Shown piece after piece: positions 35,367 to 47,079 of a DNA stretch of 64,000 nucleotides. Source of the DNA: Dermacentor variabilis (Eukaryota > Arthropoda > Arachnida > Ixodida > Ixodidae). The stretch lies in contig NC_134568.1 in NCBI RefSeq assembly GCF_050947875.1, positions 196,822,353 to 196,886,352 on the forward strand, written 5' to 3'. Numbering within the stretch: the stretch's first letter is position 1; every line of letters begins with the position of its first letter. The notes below the pieces were generated by a model. It worked only from the letters and a program-made list of their open reading frames with translations. It did not search any database and was not told the DNA's origin. Position numbers and translations under genes: made by a program.

Positions 35367-36552
35367 TTAAAGGGGTCCTGAACGACCCCTTGGGCTTAAT
35401 GAAAAAACAGTCCATGGGTAGCTATACACTGCTATGAACATCTCAGCCAAATTTTGCAACTCGCAAACAGAGTACAAAGCTCTTTTTTCAACGGAAGCCT
35501 GCTCCTCACTCTTTCTGGACACTTTATTTTGTAATTGAGCAGATTCATATGTGCAGCTCCTATTGACCAATAGCTGACATCAATCAAGAAAGGTGTTTGG
35601 TTCAGTGTGCTTCTTCCTATTGTTACTGTGTATATTTATTGACACTGTTTAATAAACAGGCTAAAGTAAGCGAAAATCTGCTTTTGAATTTCAACAGTAA
35701 TTATGGACTTTTGGAAGAAGCCAACTATCGTCTGCTCACGCTTGGCCGTGGCCGCCCACGCAGGAATCAAACTGTGGCCACCCTGATTATCGGTGTTGTA
35801 GCCATCAGGTCTCACTAATTTCAAATAGTTTCAAACACTCAACTAGCCCCAAACCGTGCAAAGCTTAAGGTCAGACCGCACCCATGCTTGCCAGTACGTG
35901 CTCACTATTGGCCACTCCTGGTTAGATGCCTTCGCAGACTTCACTTCGTATTGAGCTACTGACAGTGCTTCAAAATGTGCAAGTTAGCTGCGACTACCAT
36001 CCATTGGTCAAGCTTGTGAAGGACAAAGCCGGTCTGCACCACGTAGCACGGCCAGAAAGAAGCATATGAGCTCGACAGCGCACTCTAGCCCTGTCAAGCA
36101 TAAAGCAAATGCTGTGCCCATATACTACAGTTGCATGTAGCTGCAGTCTGCCATGCAGCATAGATACCACAATTGCCGCGGGGTGCCACAGTGAGTTCAC
36201 TGGCTGAGTGCACTGCGGCTTGCTGAGGACAACCCTATTTGGTGTGTCATAGGTGCCAAAATCGGAACTAGTGGCGCCTATGTGAACAACCAAAATCAAA
36301 TTTGAACTGGGCACCATGGTGACGTTCAGTGCGCGGAGCGTTGTGGGCACACCCTGCTCCACCATAGCCTTCGGAGTGCAAGTCATTGAAGAAGGAGCAG
36401 AAGCACCACGAAGGGGGCGCTTGGTTGCCAATAACTCCACTTCTGCTGAATGCATTGTAAGTATTTTTTACAGCAAAGTATTTCTGAAATAGTCTACTTT
36501 AACTTCAAATGCATTTCTCGACTTCGATAATAAGTGGTTAAGTGCGCCTATA
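35367..36552. mobile_element. MITE-like repeat with 'TTAAAGGGGTCCTGAAC' start
   Basis: The left end reads TTAAAGGGGTCCTGAACGAC; the right end, inverted, reads TTATAGGCGCACTTAACCAC, an imperfect inverted repeat of about 20 bp. I associate the left terminus with a repeat common in tick genomes. A minus-strand frame of 153 codons (35994-36455) lies inside but has no recognised domain. Confidence 0.5.
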
Positions 36553-36944
36553 AGAACCACCAACCTACCCTCCTCCTGTGGCCCCCTTTCTCACTCATCC
36601 CCTCAGCTTCCAACATCAAATGGAACTTTGTCGTCCCAGCCTCTGGTTAGGAGTGGAAGCAACGTCACTGCTGTCTGCTATTGCTGCGTAGAGGTGCAAG
36701 CGTGCAACAGCGAAAATTTAGGAACCAGAAATCTCTGAAGCAGAACTACTGGAAGTGGAAACCCCAGAAGTGAAAGTGGTGTGAGCGATGAATCAGGAAA
36801 CAGGTGTTGCACATGAAAGGTTGGCGCTACTTAATAAAAGTGGCGGTGGTGCACAGATAGAGGAGCTTTGACTCACACAAGCTTTCATCTTTTTAAACAT
36901 CCAGTTTATTATAAGGAGGAAGCTGAATAATGTGTTTAAACAAA
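36553..36944. other. non-coding intron sequence
   Basis: Nothing recognised. Confidence 0.4.
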
Positions 36945-39167
36945 AAGTGTATGTTACTGACCTCCAAATTCTACTAATTCATTTATTAATGACTTGCACA
37001 ACAACATAGAATCAGTGACGAAGTTTCCCCCATTTGATGCCATCTATCTGCTAGGAGACTTCAATTTTCCTCTGATCGACTGGGTTAACTTATCTTCATC
37101 CTGTAATACTTCGACAGAATTCATCAATTTAACCTTAGATTTTAACCTGTTTCAGGTAGTTACACAGCCTACACAGGGTAATATCTTAGATTTAATCCTC
37201 ACAACAGCACCTGAGACAGTTCATCACATTGTGTCGATCAATGTTTTTAGCAATCATTCCTTACTGCAAGTAACTCTCAACGTACCCTCATCTTTTACAG
37301 GTTTCACTACTAAAAAACTATGCAATTATAACAAAGCCAATTACAATGTTATGAATTCGGAATTAGATATATTTATTTCCCACATGCTGTTGCCTTCATT
37401 TCACAGTCGGTCAGTGGAGGAGAATTGGATACTCTTCAGGAATAAGATTTATGCCTTGGTTAACCAGTACGTCCGTCTCATTAAGATAAGCAATGATAAA
37501 TCTAACCCATGGTTCACCAGATCCCTACGCTTACTGAGAAACAGGAAGAAGTGCCATTACGAAAGTGTTAAGCGCTTGCGCACGCAAGCAGCTTGGGAGA
37601 CTTACAAGGAAAGCTTGAAAATTTACTGTTCTGCCCTGTCTTCAGCTAAAGATAAATACTTCACTCATGACCTACCATCTCTTCTAAAATGTAATCCAGG
37701 TTCTGGCACATTATAAGCCCAAATCAGGACCACCCTAACATTTCTTTACACAACAATAATAACACTCCCATTCCAGATAATCAGTGTGCTTCTACTTTAA
37801 TTACTTACCTATTTTTCTTCTATAGTCACCACAGAAGATCAGGCTGATCTGCCAGATGCATAGGAGCTGAACTACCAATACATGTCACCAATTTAAATAA
37901 CAGTTGAAGGTGTCGCATGCCTGATAAATAACCTCAAGCTAACCACATCCTGTGGAGCTGACGACATTAATTCTAAAATTCTGAAAAACACCGTCATAGC
38001 ATCTAGCAAAATTCTGTCTCATCTTCAGGCAATCTTTAGAGACGACTGCTGCCCTCAGATTGGAAGATAGCAAAAGTCATAGCCATAATTAAGTCAGGTA
38101 ATAAACACGCACTGGAAAACTACCGTTCAATATCATTAACGTCTATGTGCTGAAAAATGCTAGAACATGTAATTGCATCAAATGTCTACAGTCACCTGGA
38201 AGACAACAAATTTTTTTCTACCCAACACGGATTTCGGAGAAACTTCTCTTGTGAAACACAATTACTAGAATTAACAACTGATTTTGCATGCTAACATGGA
38301 AGAGGATCTACAAACTGATTGTGCTTTTCTAGACTTCTCAAAAGCGTTTGACCTCGTAGCACATTGCCGTTTGATATTGAAATTATCTGACCTTAAATTA
38401 GATTCTCTTACACTAACATAGATTCGGAATTTCCTTTCTAATCGTCAGCAACTCACAGCAATTAATCATTTTTTCTCTCCTCTTTCGCACGTTACTTCAG
38501 GTGTACCACAAGGCAGCGTTCTTGGGCCATTACTATTTCTAATATATATTAATGACTTACCCAATAGCATTTCCTCACAAGTGTGCATTTTTGCAGATGA
38601 CTGCATTCTTTACCGTTCCATCAAATGTGCTGATGATCATGCAATCCTCCAAAAAGATCTAGAACTTATTTCTCTTTGGTGCAACACTTGGCTAATGAAG
38701 CTTGAAGTTTCTAAATGTAAAATTATCTCTTTTAGCCGCAAGCATACTAAATCTACGTTTCCTTATCACATAAATAACATCACTATTTTGCATGATACTC
38801 AATATAAATATCTTGGTGCTAACCTAACTTCGACTATTTTGTGGTCAACGCACATTGCATACATATGCACCAATGCTTCATGGTAATTAGGGTACATAAG
38901 ACGCAAGTTGCATAATTCTACTAAAGACATTCATAAACTAGCTTATCTAACATTTGTTCGACCTCAGCTTGAATATGCCACATCCGTCTGGTCTCCCCAT
39001 CAGAAATACTTGATCGAAAAACTCTATCTATTCATAATAGGGCTGCACGTTTTATTTCCCGTTGTTATGACTATAACAAAAGCGTAACACAAATTGAACT
39101 CGACCTCTCACTACAGCCACTGCATGATTGTCATGATATAGCCCTGCTATCATTATTTCATAAATAT
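36945..39167 (+). pseudogene. CR1-like endonuclease/reverse transcriptase, decayed
   Basis: The end of the APE-type endonuclease is at about 36960-37290 (YLLGDFNFPLIDW, DLILTTAPE, and SNHS for the usual SDH). A linker follows to 37716. RT blocks come in shifting frames: AFLDFSKAFD-like at about 38325-38350, GVPQGSVLGPLLF at about 38500-38540 and FADDCILYR at 38590-38616, then the thumb region to 38886 and the FHKY stretch before the break at 39167. The catalytic FADD is intact, but many stops occur, several of them CGA to TGA changes as at 36970. Enzymatically dead. Confidence 0.8.
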
Positions 39168-39334
39168 TGTCACCCAGCTATTACAACTAAAACAGTTTAC
39201 CACCGACAGATTGGCAAAAAAAAATGTCTGCCTTTAGCGATGGCTGGTCCTCGGAGAGCGCGCGCGCAACCACGAACTTCGTCGTTCTCGCCTTAAGGGT
39301 CCCGTGTCATCACGTGCGAACTTATTTCGCGTCA
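39168..39334 (-). repeat. 3' LTR of the gypsy element
   Basis: Read on the minus strand it begins TGACGCG and ends GGGTGACA (TG...CA). It is unusually short for a gypsy LTR. No TATA box is obvious. Confidence 0.95.
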
Positions 39335-39347
39335 TTGCTCCCCTCTC
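39335..39347 (-). promoter_or_regulatory. polypurine tract
   Basis: On the minus strand GAGAGGGGAGCAA lies directly before the 3' LTR. It would prime plus-strand DNA synthesis during reverse transcription. Confidence 0.8.
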
Positions 39348-39540
39348 AAAAGCGACCGGCCCGGTCGCTTCAAGGGCAGCAGGCGCGCACTATGAGCAAG
39401 AGTGTCAACATGAAAAGACAAAAAAAAAAACATACAGGAATGTGCACAATGCTGAAGTGGTTTGTGAGGGTTGCTTATCCCTCGTGTGCGTAGTACGGCT
39501 TCATCCGTACTACGTGGACGACTTCAGAACGGGGACGACG

Positions 39541-40815
39541 TCAGTTCGAACCAGGATCAGAGCTTTGAGGCACCACCTCGTAGTTCGCATCACTGAGGCG
39601 GCGTACAACTTCATAGGGGCCGAAATAGCGGTGCAACAATTTCTCTGAGAGCCCACGGTGTCGGATAGGTGTCCACACCCACATGTGGTTGCCTGGTAAG
39701 TACTGGACATTCCGTCGGGTCCAGTTGTAACGGTAGGCGTCGGTATTCTGCTGGGTGCGGATGCGATTCCGAGCAAGCTGGCGAGCTTCCTCGGCTTTCT
39801 CGACGAAATCTTCGGTGGTGTCATTCCTTGTGGTTCCGTGGTCTACCGGGAGCATGGCGTCTAAGGGGGCTGTAACGCGACGTCCGTAAACAAGCTCAAA
39901 TGATGTAAACTCGGTGGTCTCCTGTACAGCGGTATTGTAAGCAAACGTGACGTATGGCAAAATTTCATCCCATGTTTTGTGTTCCACATCAATGTACATG
40001 GAGAGCATGTCGGCTAATGTTCTGTTTAGGCGCTCTGTTAAGCCGTTAGTTTGGGGATGATAGGCTGTGGTCTTTCGGTGGTCAGTGTGCGTCAGTGTGA
40101 CGACTTGTTACAATAACTCCGCTGTAAACGCTGCACCGCGGTCAATAATGAGTACAGAGAGTGCACCGTGGCGAAGCACGATGTTGTGGACGAAGAAGCT
40201 GGCGGCTTCAGCAGCAGTTCCCCGCGGCACAGCTTTCGTCTCCGCATAGCGAGTTAAATAGTCAGTTGCCACGATTATCCAATTATTTTTCAAGGATGAC
40301 GTGAGGAATGGCCCAAGAAGGTCCATTCCCACTTGCTAGAACAGCGCCGGAGGCGGATCCAAAGGCTGAAGGAGGCTGGCAGGCTTGACGGATGGGACTT
40401 TACGCCTCTGACAGTCACGGCACGTTCGCACACAGCGCTGAACCGACAAAAATAGGTGTGGCCAATAGTATTTTTGCCGTATGCGCGCTAATGTCCTCGC
40501 AAAGCCTAAGTGGCCGGCACAGGGATCGTCGTGTAAAACTTCCTCACGCAGTGCTGTCGGAACGACGAGAAGGAACGTTTCCTGGCTGTTCTCGAAATTT
40601 TTCTTGTACAGGACATCGTTTCGCAGGCAGTACAACGTCAATCCTCGTGAAAGTGGGCGTGGGACAACGTCAGCTCCCTCGAGATATCGGATGACTGGAA
40701 GCAGCTCAGAGTCTGCACGTTGATAGTCAGCCATGCGCACCACGTCAACGACACCAAGAAACGGCAAATCAAGCTCCAAGTCTGAGGATGTCAAGGGAAT
40801 AGGAGAACGTGACAA
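39541..40815 (-). pseudogene. gypsy integrase, broken
   Basis: Three frames in order. 40815-40336: zinc-binding N-terminal region (HLGFARTLARIRQKYYW, then CVRTCRDCQRRK). 40332-40108: catalytic core start (MDLLGPFLTSS, then TDYLTRYAETKAV and LIIDRGAAF, supplying the first two acidic residues). 40008-39541: core end and C-terminal part (KTWDEILPYVTFAYNTA and HRGLSEKLLHRYFGPYEV); the third acidic residue lies just upstream in a TNGLTERLN-like stretch at about 40030-40050. Each junction is a stop or shift. It would have inserted the cDNA into the host genome. No chromodomain is seen at the C-terminus. Confidence 0.85.
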
Positions 40816-42434
40816 GCAGTCAGCGTCACTATGCTTATGGCCGGATCTGTAGACAACAGTTATGTCGTATTCCTGGAGGCGGAGGCTTCAACGAGCGAGG
40901 CGACCTGACGGGTCTCGTAGATTGGCAAGCCAGCAGAGCGAGTGGTGATCGCTGATCGCTCGAAATGGCCGGCCGTATAAGTAGGGTCGGAACTTGCTGA
41001 TGGCCCACATGACTGCTAAGCATTCTTTTTCGGTCATTGAATAATTAGCTTCTGCTTTTGTCAGACTACGACTCATGTACGCAATTACACGTTCTGCACC
41101 ATCTTTCCATTGAACCAGAATGGCCCCGAGTCCTACGTTGCTGGCATCAGTGTGTATTTCAGTTGCCATGGTGTCATCAAAATGCGCCAGCACTGGAGCG
41201 GATTGAAGGTGTTTACACAATTCGGTGAAGGCCTGCTCTTGGTCTTCTGTCCACGCAAAGGGCACATCTTGTCGCGTCAGTCTCGTGAACGGTTCAGCAA
41301 TCCTTGAGAAGCCTTCAACAAAACGACAGTAGTAAGCGCAGAGGCCCAGGAACCGCTAACAGCCTTTTTGTCTTTAGGATGAGGAAACTCGGCAACAACA
41401 GCGTGTTTTTCTGGGTCTGGTCAGACTCCTTAGGAGCTGACCACGTGGCCTAGAAACTTGAGTTCCTGGAAGCCAAAGTAACATTTTTCAGGCTTGATGG
41501 TGAGGTTGGCCTTGCGTATTGCGGTAAGGACACTTCGTAGCCGGGCGAGATGTTCATCGAACGTGCTGGAAAACACAACAATGTCGTCTAGGTACACTAG
41601 ACACGTCTGCCACTTTAGTCCAACGAGTACAGTGTCCATCATTCGTTGGAACGTAGCAGGAGTGGAACAGAGAACGAAAGGCAGCACTTTAAATTCGTAC
41701 AGCTCATTGGGAGTCACGAAGGCGGTTTTTTCACGGTCACGCTCGTCCACTTCGATTTGCCAGCAGCCTGACTTTAGGTCTAACAAAGTAAAGAACTGAG
41801 CATGACGCAGACAGTCCAAAGCGCCATCGATCCGTGGCAGGGGATAAAAGTCGCGTTTGGTGACTCGGTTAAGCCGTCTGTAGTCAACGCAGAAGCGGAG
41901 TGTGTTGTCTTTCTTTTTTACTAGTACAACAGGCGATGCCCATGGACTTGTCGACGGCTGGATGACGTCATCATTTAGCATTTCTTGAACTTGACGCTTA
42001 ATCGCTTCCCGCTCCATAGGTGACACGCGATATGGATGCCGACGAACAGGCCGCGCCGACTCCTCTGTAACGATCCGGTGTTGCATAACGGAAGTACACT
42101 GGACTTTGGATTCCGTGGAAAAACAGACAGAGAATTCTGTCAGTAGGCCTAGCAGCTGATCCTTCTGTACATCTGCTAAGTCAGCATTAATGCGGACACG
42201 GGTATTCAGGCTGGCATGAGTTGTTGCATCCGGTGAAGTCACTTGTAATGCGCCGATGACGGAGAAGTCAGCAATGTCGTTCAGGAATGCCACAGCTGTA
42301 CCTTGAGGGACGTGCTGATACTCATGGCTGAAGTTTGTCAACAATACTTGCGAGCACTTATACTGTATTCGAATAAGGCCCCGGGATGTGTCTTTCGAGC
42401 AGCAGCGGGATATTTGCCTCGGCAATACCCTCAT
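40780..42434 (-). pseudogene. gypsy reverse transcriptase and RNase H, broken
   Basis: The RT spans 42434-41430. It includes SPWASPVVLVKKKDNTLRFC, VLPFVLCSTPATFQ (usually MPFGLC-APATFQ) and CLVYLDDIVVFS with the catalytic YLDD intact, and ends at a TAA (41430) just after LKFLGHVVSS. The tether continues in another frame. RNase H resumes at 41265-40888: [19 protein letters not shown] (first catalytic Asp), [16 protein letters not shown] and [11 protein letters not shown] further stop follows RDPSGRLAR, and VVYRSGHKHSDAD ends the domain near 40800. Confidence 0.9.
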
Positions 42435-42905
42435 AGCCGTCGAATGTGTCGCAGGTGACGAGGGTCACTACGCTGCTCCTTGGCGGCACCGTGATGTTCT
42501 CGTCAACAATCCTCAAGGCGTTGACATACGTGTCATCAGTGCTGCTCCCTGCTAAGGCCTGCGCCATCGAAAACGTTACCCGCGACTTTTGTAAGTTAAT
42601 CACAGCTCCATTAGCCTGCAGAAAGTCCATTCCCAGAATCAGGTCCCTCGAACAGCTTGGGAGGATAACGAAATCTCCGAGGTACGTAAACCCACAAATG
42701 CTCACTCGCGCTGTGCATCTTCCTACCGGGGTTAGCTGATGGCCTCCTGCAGTGCGAACCTGCGACCCAGTCCACTCAGTAGAAACTTTCTTCAGCTTGC
42801 AGGCAATGTCCATGCTCATAAATGAGGTGTCCGCTCCAGTGTTGATTAACGCTGTTATTTCTTCGTCGTCTATAGTGATGGGAATGTTCGACGTTACTAC
42901 CTCTC
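42358..42905 (-). pseudogene. gypsy aspartic protease with altered active site
   Basis: An open frame from about 42905 encodes a retropepsin: ITALINTGADTSFMS (active-site region), then LGDFVILPSCSRDLILGMDF and a linker overlapping the RT frame. The active-site triad reads Asn-Thr-Gly at 42843-42835 where Asp-Thr-Gly is needed, so the catalytic Asp is lost by a G to A change (GAC to AAC). The ILGMDFL segment typical of this protease is intact. It would have cut the Gag-Pol precursor. Confidence 0.85.
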
Positions 42906-43022
42906 GTTAGGTGTTTGACTCCGTCTGTACGTCGGTGTCGTTCTGTTTTCGTCATTGTCGTCGTAGTGGAGGATCTTGCGTACGGTCGTCGTCAGTGGCC
43001 TCACCTCCGGAGGTCGCTGAAC

Positions 43023-44390
43023 TCAGTTTTCCCGACCCGCTGGGCTAGGCGAGCGGTGTCTCAGAGCGCCGCGAGTAGAGGCTTGGCTTGGTGATGGTGA
43101 CCTATAACGAGCAGGAGATGACGAACGGGGCTCCTGCCATCGCTGATCAACACTGCGACGATTCGCGACGAAACTCTCCATTTCCGGCGGCCGCTCACCA
43201 GGTTGTGGACGAGGCACATTCGGCGAGAATCCACAGAGCCCCACTTGACGATAAGGACACATTCTGTAGATGTGTCCGGCTTCGCCACAATGAAAACAAA
43301 GGGGCTTGTAGTCTGTGGTGCGCCAGACGTCACTCTTCTTAGTCCTTGCTTCGGCGATGTGCGGTGGGCTGCGCGGCGGCCTGAAGCTTACGTCCATTTG
43401 TTGAGTGGGGTGTACCATGCTGCACGCACTTGAGGGTGGCGGACGGCGTACTGCTTCAGCGTAACTCATTTCGGCGTGCGGTCCCTGCTGTGGTGTCTCG
43501 TACTGTCCAGGAATATGGACGGCCTGTCGGACCTCGGCGCACACCATTTCCGCAATGGAAAGTTGTCCCACAGGGGCAGTGGTCGTCTGCATCTTCTGCA
43601 GTTCCTCCTTGACAACAGCCCTGATGAGTTCTCGCAAGGCGCCAACGTCGTTACTGAGGGTAACAGCAGAGAGCTCCCTTGAAATCATGGCGTCTCGGTT
43701 GTTTTGCCTGGCCCGCTGTTGAAGGGCCTTTTCCATAGTAGTGGCTTCGTCATGGAATTCTGCAAGTGTCGGCGGCGGATTTCGAATGAGGCCAGCAAAG
43801 ATTTTCTCTTTGACACCGCGCATGAGATGGCGCACCTTCTTTGTTTCAGTCATAGAAGGGTCCGCACGTCTGAAAAGCCGATTCATGTCTTCTACGTATG
43901 CCGTCACTCACTCATTCAGGCCTTGAATTCTTGCCTCCAACGCTAACTCCGCCCTCTCCTTCCTGTCCGCCCTGGTGAAGGCATTGAGGAACTGCCTACG
44001 AAATTCTTCCCATGACGTCAGTGTCACCTCATGGTTCTCAAACCATGTTTTCGCGGAACCCTCAAGAGCAAAGTACACGTAGCGTAGCTTACGCTCGTGG
44101 TTCCAGTCGTTGAGGTTGGCAACCCGCTCAAAATGGTCAAGCCAGTCGTCGGCGTCCTCTGAAGCACTTCCGTGGAACAGATTCGGCGTCCGGATGTGAT
44201 TGACGACCACGTGCGATGCTGCAGGAGTGGCAGGAGGTGGTTGGTTCGTCATTCTAGTTTGTTCGCGTAGCAGACCGTGCCGTGGCTGGAGTCCCTGGAG
44301 ACGTCGGCTGGCACGTACGTGCACAGGGGTAAGCTCGGCTGAACTACTCGCCGGGCTTAGGTCTGGGGTATGCTCCAGAGATCTTAACAT
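43023..44390 (-). pseudogene. gypsy gag, one in-frame stop
   Basis: Capsid part at 44390-43911 (NHIRTPNLFHGSASEDADDW and the segment up to LEARIQGLNE), then a single TGA at 43910-43908, then 43907-43023 in the same frame: TAYVEDMNRLFRRADPSM, coiled linker and a zinc knuckle CFHCGEAGHIYRMC at about 43291-43250. A Ser/Arg/Pro-rich tail follows. Gag packages the element RNA into particles. Apart from the TGA the frame is continuous over about 455 codons. Pol follows after a stop near 43023. Confidence 0.9.
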
Positions 44391-44400
44391 CGACCGTACA

Positions 44401-44414
44401 CAGCACCTCCACCA
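44401..44414 (-). promoter_or_regulatory. primer-binding site
   Basis: On the minus strand TGGTGGAGGTGCTG begins four bases after the 5' LTR. It starts with TGG, complementary to a tRNA CCA end. I do not assign the tRNA species. Confidence 0.7.
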
Positions 44415-44418
44415 GAAA

Positions 44419-44585
44419 TGTCACCCAGCTATTACAACTAAAACAGTTTACCACCGACAGATTGGCAAAAAAAAACGTCTGCCTTTAGCGATGGCTGGTC
44501 CTCGGAGAGCGCGCGCACAACCACGAACTTCGTCGTTCTCGCCTTAAGGGTCCCGTGTCATTACGTGCAAACTTATTTCGCGTCA
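44419..44585 (-). repeat. 5' LTR of the gypsy element
   Basis: 167 bp; differs from the 3' LTR at four sites by eye, all C/T or G/A. Confidence 0.95.
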
Positions 44586-44818
44586 ATATATCCAAAATAA
44601 AGCACCATCAGTTCTGCCTTTTGAAACTCATTACAGGCCACACCGGCAGTACAATCAGTTCAATTTAGTGCGCATCTACGGAAAGCCTAATTCATTTAAC
44701 TACTCCGCACTTCCAAGAGCCATTCGCCTTTGGAACAATCTCCCTAACGCCATTGCTTATGAGAGTGACCAGGAAAAATTCCAGCATCTTCTAACAACGC
44801 ATTTTTCAAACTCTACAT
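44586..44818 (+). pseudogene. CR1-like RT, C-terminal end
   Basis: Continues the frame broken at 39167: APSVLPFETHYRPHRQYNQF, then NYSALPRAIRLWNNLP, ending at a TAA after FSNST. The 'ALPRAIRLWNNLP' segment is the conserved C-terminal block of CR1-like ORF2 proteins. Confidence 0.8.
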
Positions 44819-45054
44819 AACCTAACGTATTATTTTTTCTTGAGTTTCCCGTTATTATTATGCTGCTATCCCTTAAATACTGTTTTGTTAGAGCCAAATA
44901 TTGTCCCGCTCACTCTGTAATTCGATTGGTTATATTTTGCTTTGTGAAAATTTCTTGTTCACTGACCTCCCGCATTCAAAAGCATTTGATTTGTCTTTGG
45001 TACAATTTTTAACACCACATTAATGCATGTTAGCGCATTTCTTACACTGTATTC

Positions 45055-45184
45055 TAATTACTGTATAATCTTTGAGTGTACTCTCCCCCCTTACACAATG
45101 CCTCTAGGGGCCTGTATTCTAATTATTGCATAATCTTTGAGTGTACTCTCCCCCCTTACACAATGCCTCTAGGGGCCTGTAAGG
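45055..45184 (+). repeat. 65-bp tandem duplication in the LINE 3' UTR
   Basis: Two units starting AATTACTGTATAATC (45055) and AATTATTGCATAATC (45120), each including the CCCCCCTTACACAATGCC stretch. They differ at two or three bases. Confidence 0.85.
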
Positions 45185-45296
45185 TGTCTTTAAATAAATA
45201 AATAAATAAAAGAAACACAACTTAACCTTGTGGCCTTTGGTACATTCGATGCACTAAGTTTTTGTGCATGGCAACTTTTCACTCACATATAGAATA

Positions 45297-46783
45297 AAGG
45301 GAGAGGTATGCACTTAGCAAGTGACTCATACGAATCAAGCCAAATACAAATATTTCGGGAGAACCACCTCCAAATACTGCATCAAACAGTAAATACTTTT
45401 GTCATTTCTAAACAAAGTGAAATATTAAGTTTACGTGGAAGTTGATTTGGTAAAAAAAGGGTTATTGACATTATTTGGTACATGCAGTTATTACTGTTCA
45501 CAACAGGGCATCCGGGTCAGCTGATGAGTCCATAAATGAGAAACAAGTGCTTTCAGTTATATGGTGCTCCATGACAATTACAGTAATGAAACACGTAAAC
45601 AGCACATCACCACATGGACATAGTGTTACGTTAGTTGAAGGAGAGAACTGTGATACTGCACTGCAGAGTGTTTTAACTTGAATATGCTTTAACTCAACTT
45701 GAATACGCTTCATCGATCTGGGCTCCTCATCAACACTACCTAATAGATAAATTGGAATTCATCCAAAATCGTCCTGCCCGCTCTATAACTTCTAACTACA
45801 GTCGTCAATCTAGCATTACCCAAATTAAATGTGGTGTTCCCCTTCCGGACTTGGATTCCCACCACTCTGTTGCCCTTCTATGCCTCTTTCATAAATACTA
45901 CTATAACTCATGGTTCAGCCGTTTGTCGCTTGAAATTCCTTCTTGCACATCTACTTGACTTCATAACCATCTCAGTTTCAGGCGCATTTTTGGCTGCACA
46001 CAGTCATTCAATAACTCTGCATTACCACGTGCCATCACACTATGAATAGCCTTCCAAATAATATTGTTTCATTAAAAGATCCTGCCAAATTTCGTGCACT
46101 TTTGGAACTTCACATGTTCGCTTGACTACGTTCTACGACTTTGTATTGTATTCGCCTTTGTATCGTTTTTCGACTTTGTTTTGCTTTGTACTCCCTTGAC
46201 TTTGTATGCATTTTTTCCAATGTTTACCAGTGTTCCTTTTTTTCCTATGTACACACTTATTTGTTTCTCCTACTATGTAGTTACCTTTTTTGCCTTAAAT
46301 ATTTGTCATTTTCTGTAACCCCCCCCTACCCAATGCTCCTCCGAGCCTGTAGGGTAAACTGAATAAATAAAAAAAAAATGGAAACAACATAGCCAGAGAG
46401 GCCAAACAATAAATTGCCTTGCTTAAATCGAGAACTGATTCGTAGGCTGCCTAAACATAAGGAACTTGAAAGTGGCACACATAAAAATTTGCACGATAAA
46501 TCACTACTACAATTACTGGTTAACAAAATTTGGACAATTAACTTTAAAGCTATAGTGTCCCTATGCAACAATCGTGGCTCTCCTGCAGCAGAATCATTCA
46601 GAACAGCCTTTATTTGTATCAGTCTTTCTCTCTCAACACTTCAATGTTATCCCTCTCATACTCGAACAGAAAGTATTATTTGACAATTTTGGATAGTGAA
46701 TTATCAAATCAAGCATGAATGAAATAGCAAAGACTACTCACTTTGTATTTGAAATTTCAAATAATTCACACATACCTAGTGGC
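45297..46783. repeat. dispersed repeat, copy 2, split by a CR1 fragment
   Basis: Matches 595-1332 in the same order and orientation on both sides of the CR1 insertion 45672-46374. Removing the insertion gives about 780 bp against 738 bp in copy 1. It encodes no protein. Confidence 0.55.
45672..46374 (+). mobile_element. CR1-like LINE, 3' fragment
   Basis: Encodes the last part of a CR1-type ORF2 with frame changes: QLEYASSIWAPHQHYLIDKL at about 45688, HHSVALLCLFHKYYYNSWFS at about 45860, FNNSALPRAI at about 46010, ending near 46124. A pyrimidine-rich 3' UTR and an AATAAATAAA tail follow. It inserted into the dispersed repeat copy 2 and is dead by truncation. Confidence 0.75.
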
Positions 46784-46913
46784 TTTTGAGGATCTCGAAG
46801 CATGTACACATCACAACATTGCAACAAACGCCAAAGGTCGAGCACTCAATTTATCATGTTTCTTTTTTCACATAGGGTTTACGCCAAATGAAGAAGTGAA
46901 TGTGGTGCTTCAC

Positions 46914-47079
46914 CTTTATATTTAAAAAGAAGTTCTCTGAGCTCTGGGTCTTCAGCAAAGTCAGAAGTGACATTCACTTCAGCAACATCAACTGCTACTC
47001 CTGATGCAGTGAATGTGAGGGTGATGCGTGAGAACTGTCGAAAGTCTGTTCCACTCTTGACAATGTTTTTTCCATTCAC
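46914..47079 (-). CDS. 5'-nucleotidase-like gene, exon A
   Basis: 166 nt with an ATTGGTGACATAG acceptor and a GTGAAG donor. It starts in phase 0 and encodes VNGKNIVKSGTDFRQFSRIT, then a beta-strand-rich stretch and FAEDPELRELLFKYK, ending one base into the next codon. KSGTDFR is a hallmark near the end of the calcineurin-like phosphoesterase domain of 5'-nucleotidases, after the last metal-binding His (the GHDH motif, which is not in this exon). It is the first secure exon; the upstream exons with the metal ligands lie beyond the retroelement nest or outside the window. Confidence 0.92.

Larger units (their letters stand above)
39168..44585 (-). mobile_element. Ty3/gypsy LTR retrotransposon (youngest)
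   Basis: 5418 bp, with 167-bp LTRs (39168-39334 and 44419-44585) that differ at only four positions by eye, all transitions. It is flanked by a 4-bp duplication ATAT (39164-39167, 44586-44589) inside the CR1-like LINE. The order gag - protease - RT - RNase H - integrase on the minus strand, with no chromodomain seen, makes it a Ty3/gypsy element. A primer-binding site and polypurine tract are in the expected places. The gag and pol frames are broken by several stops and shifts, so the copy cannot move by itself. Confidence 0.95.
36945..45209 (+). mobile_element. CR1-like LINE, interrupted by a gypsy element
   Basis: A 5'-truncated LINE in two parts, 36945-39167 and 44586-45209, separated by the Ty3/gypsy insertion 39168-44585. 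Joining the parts at the 4-bp target duplication restores the C-terminal reading frame. The 3' UTR contains a 65-bp tandem duplication, and the end carries an (AATA)n tail (45192-45209). A second fragment of a related LINE lies at 45672-46374. Confidence 0.85.

Noticed and set aside
35994..36455. 153-codon minus-strand frame
   Set aside because: It lies inside a repeat with inverted ends and shows no domain, coiled coil or conserved motif.
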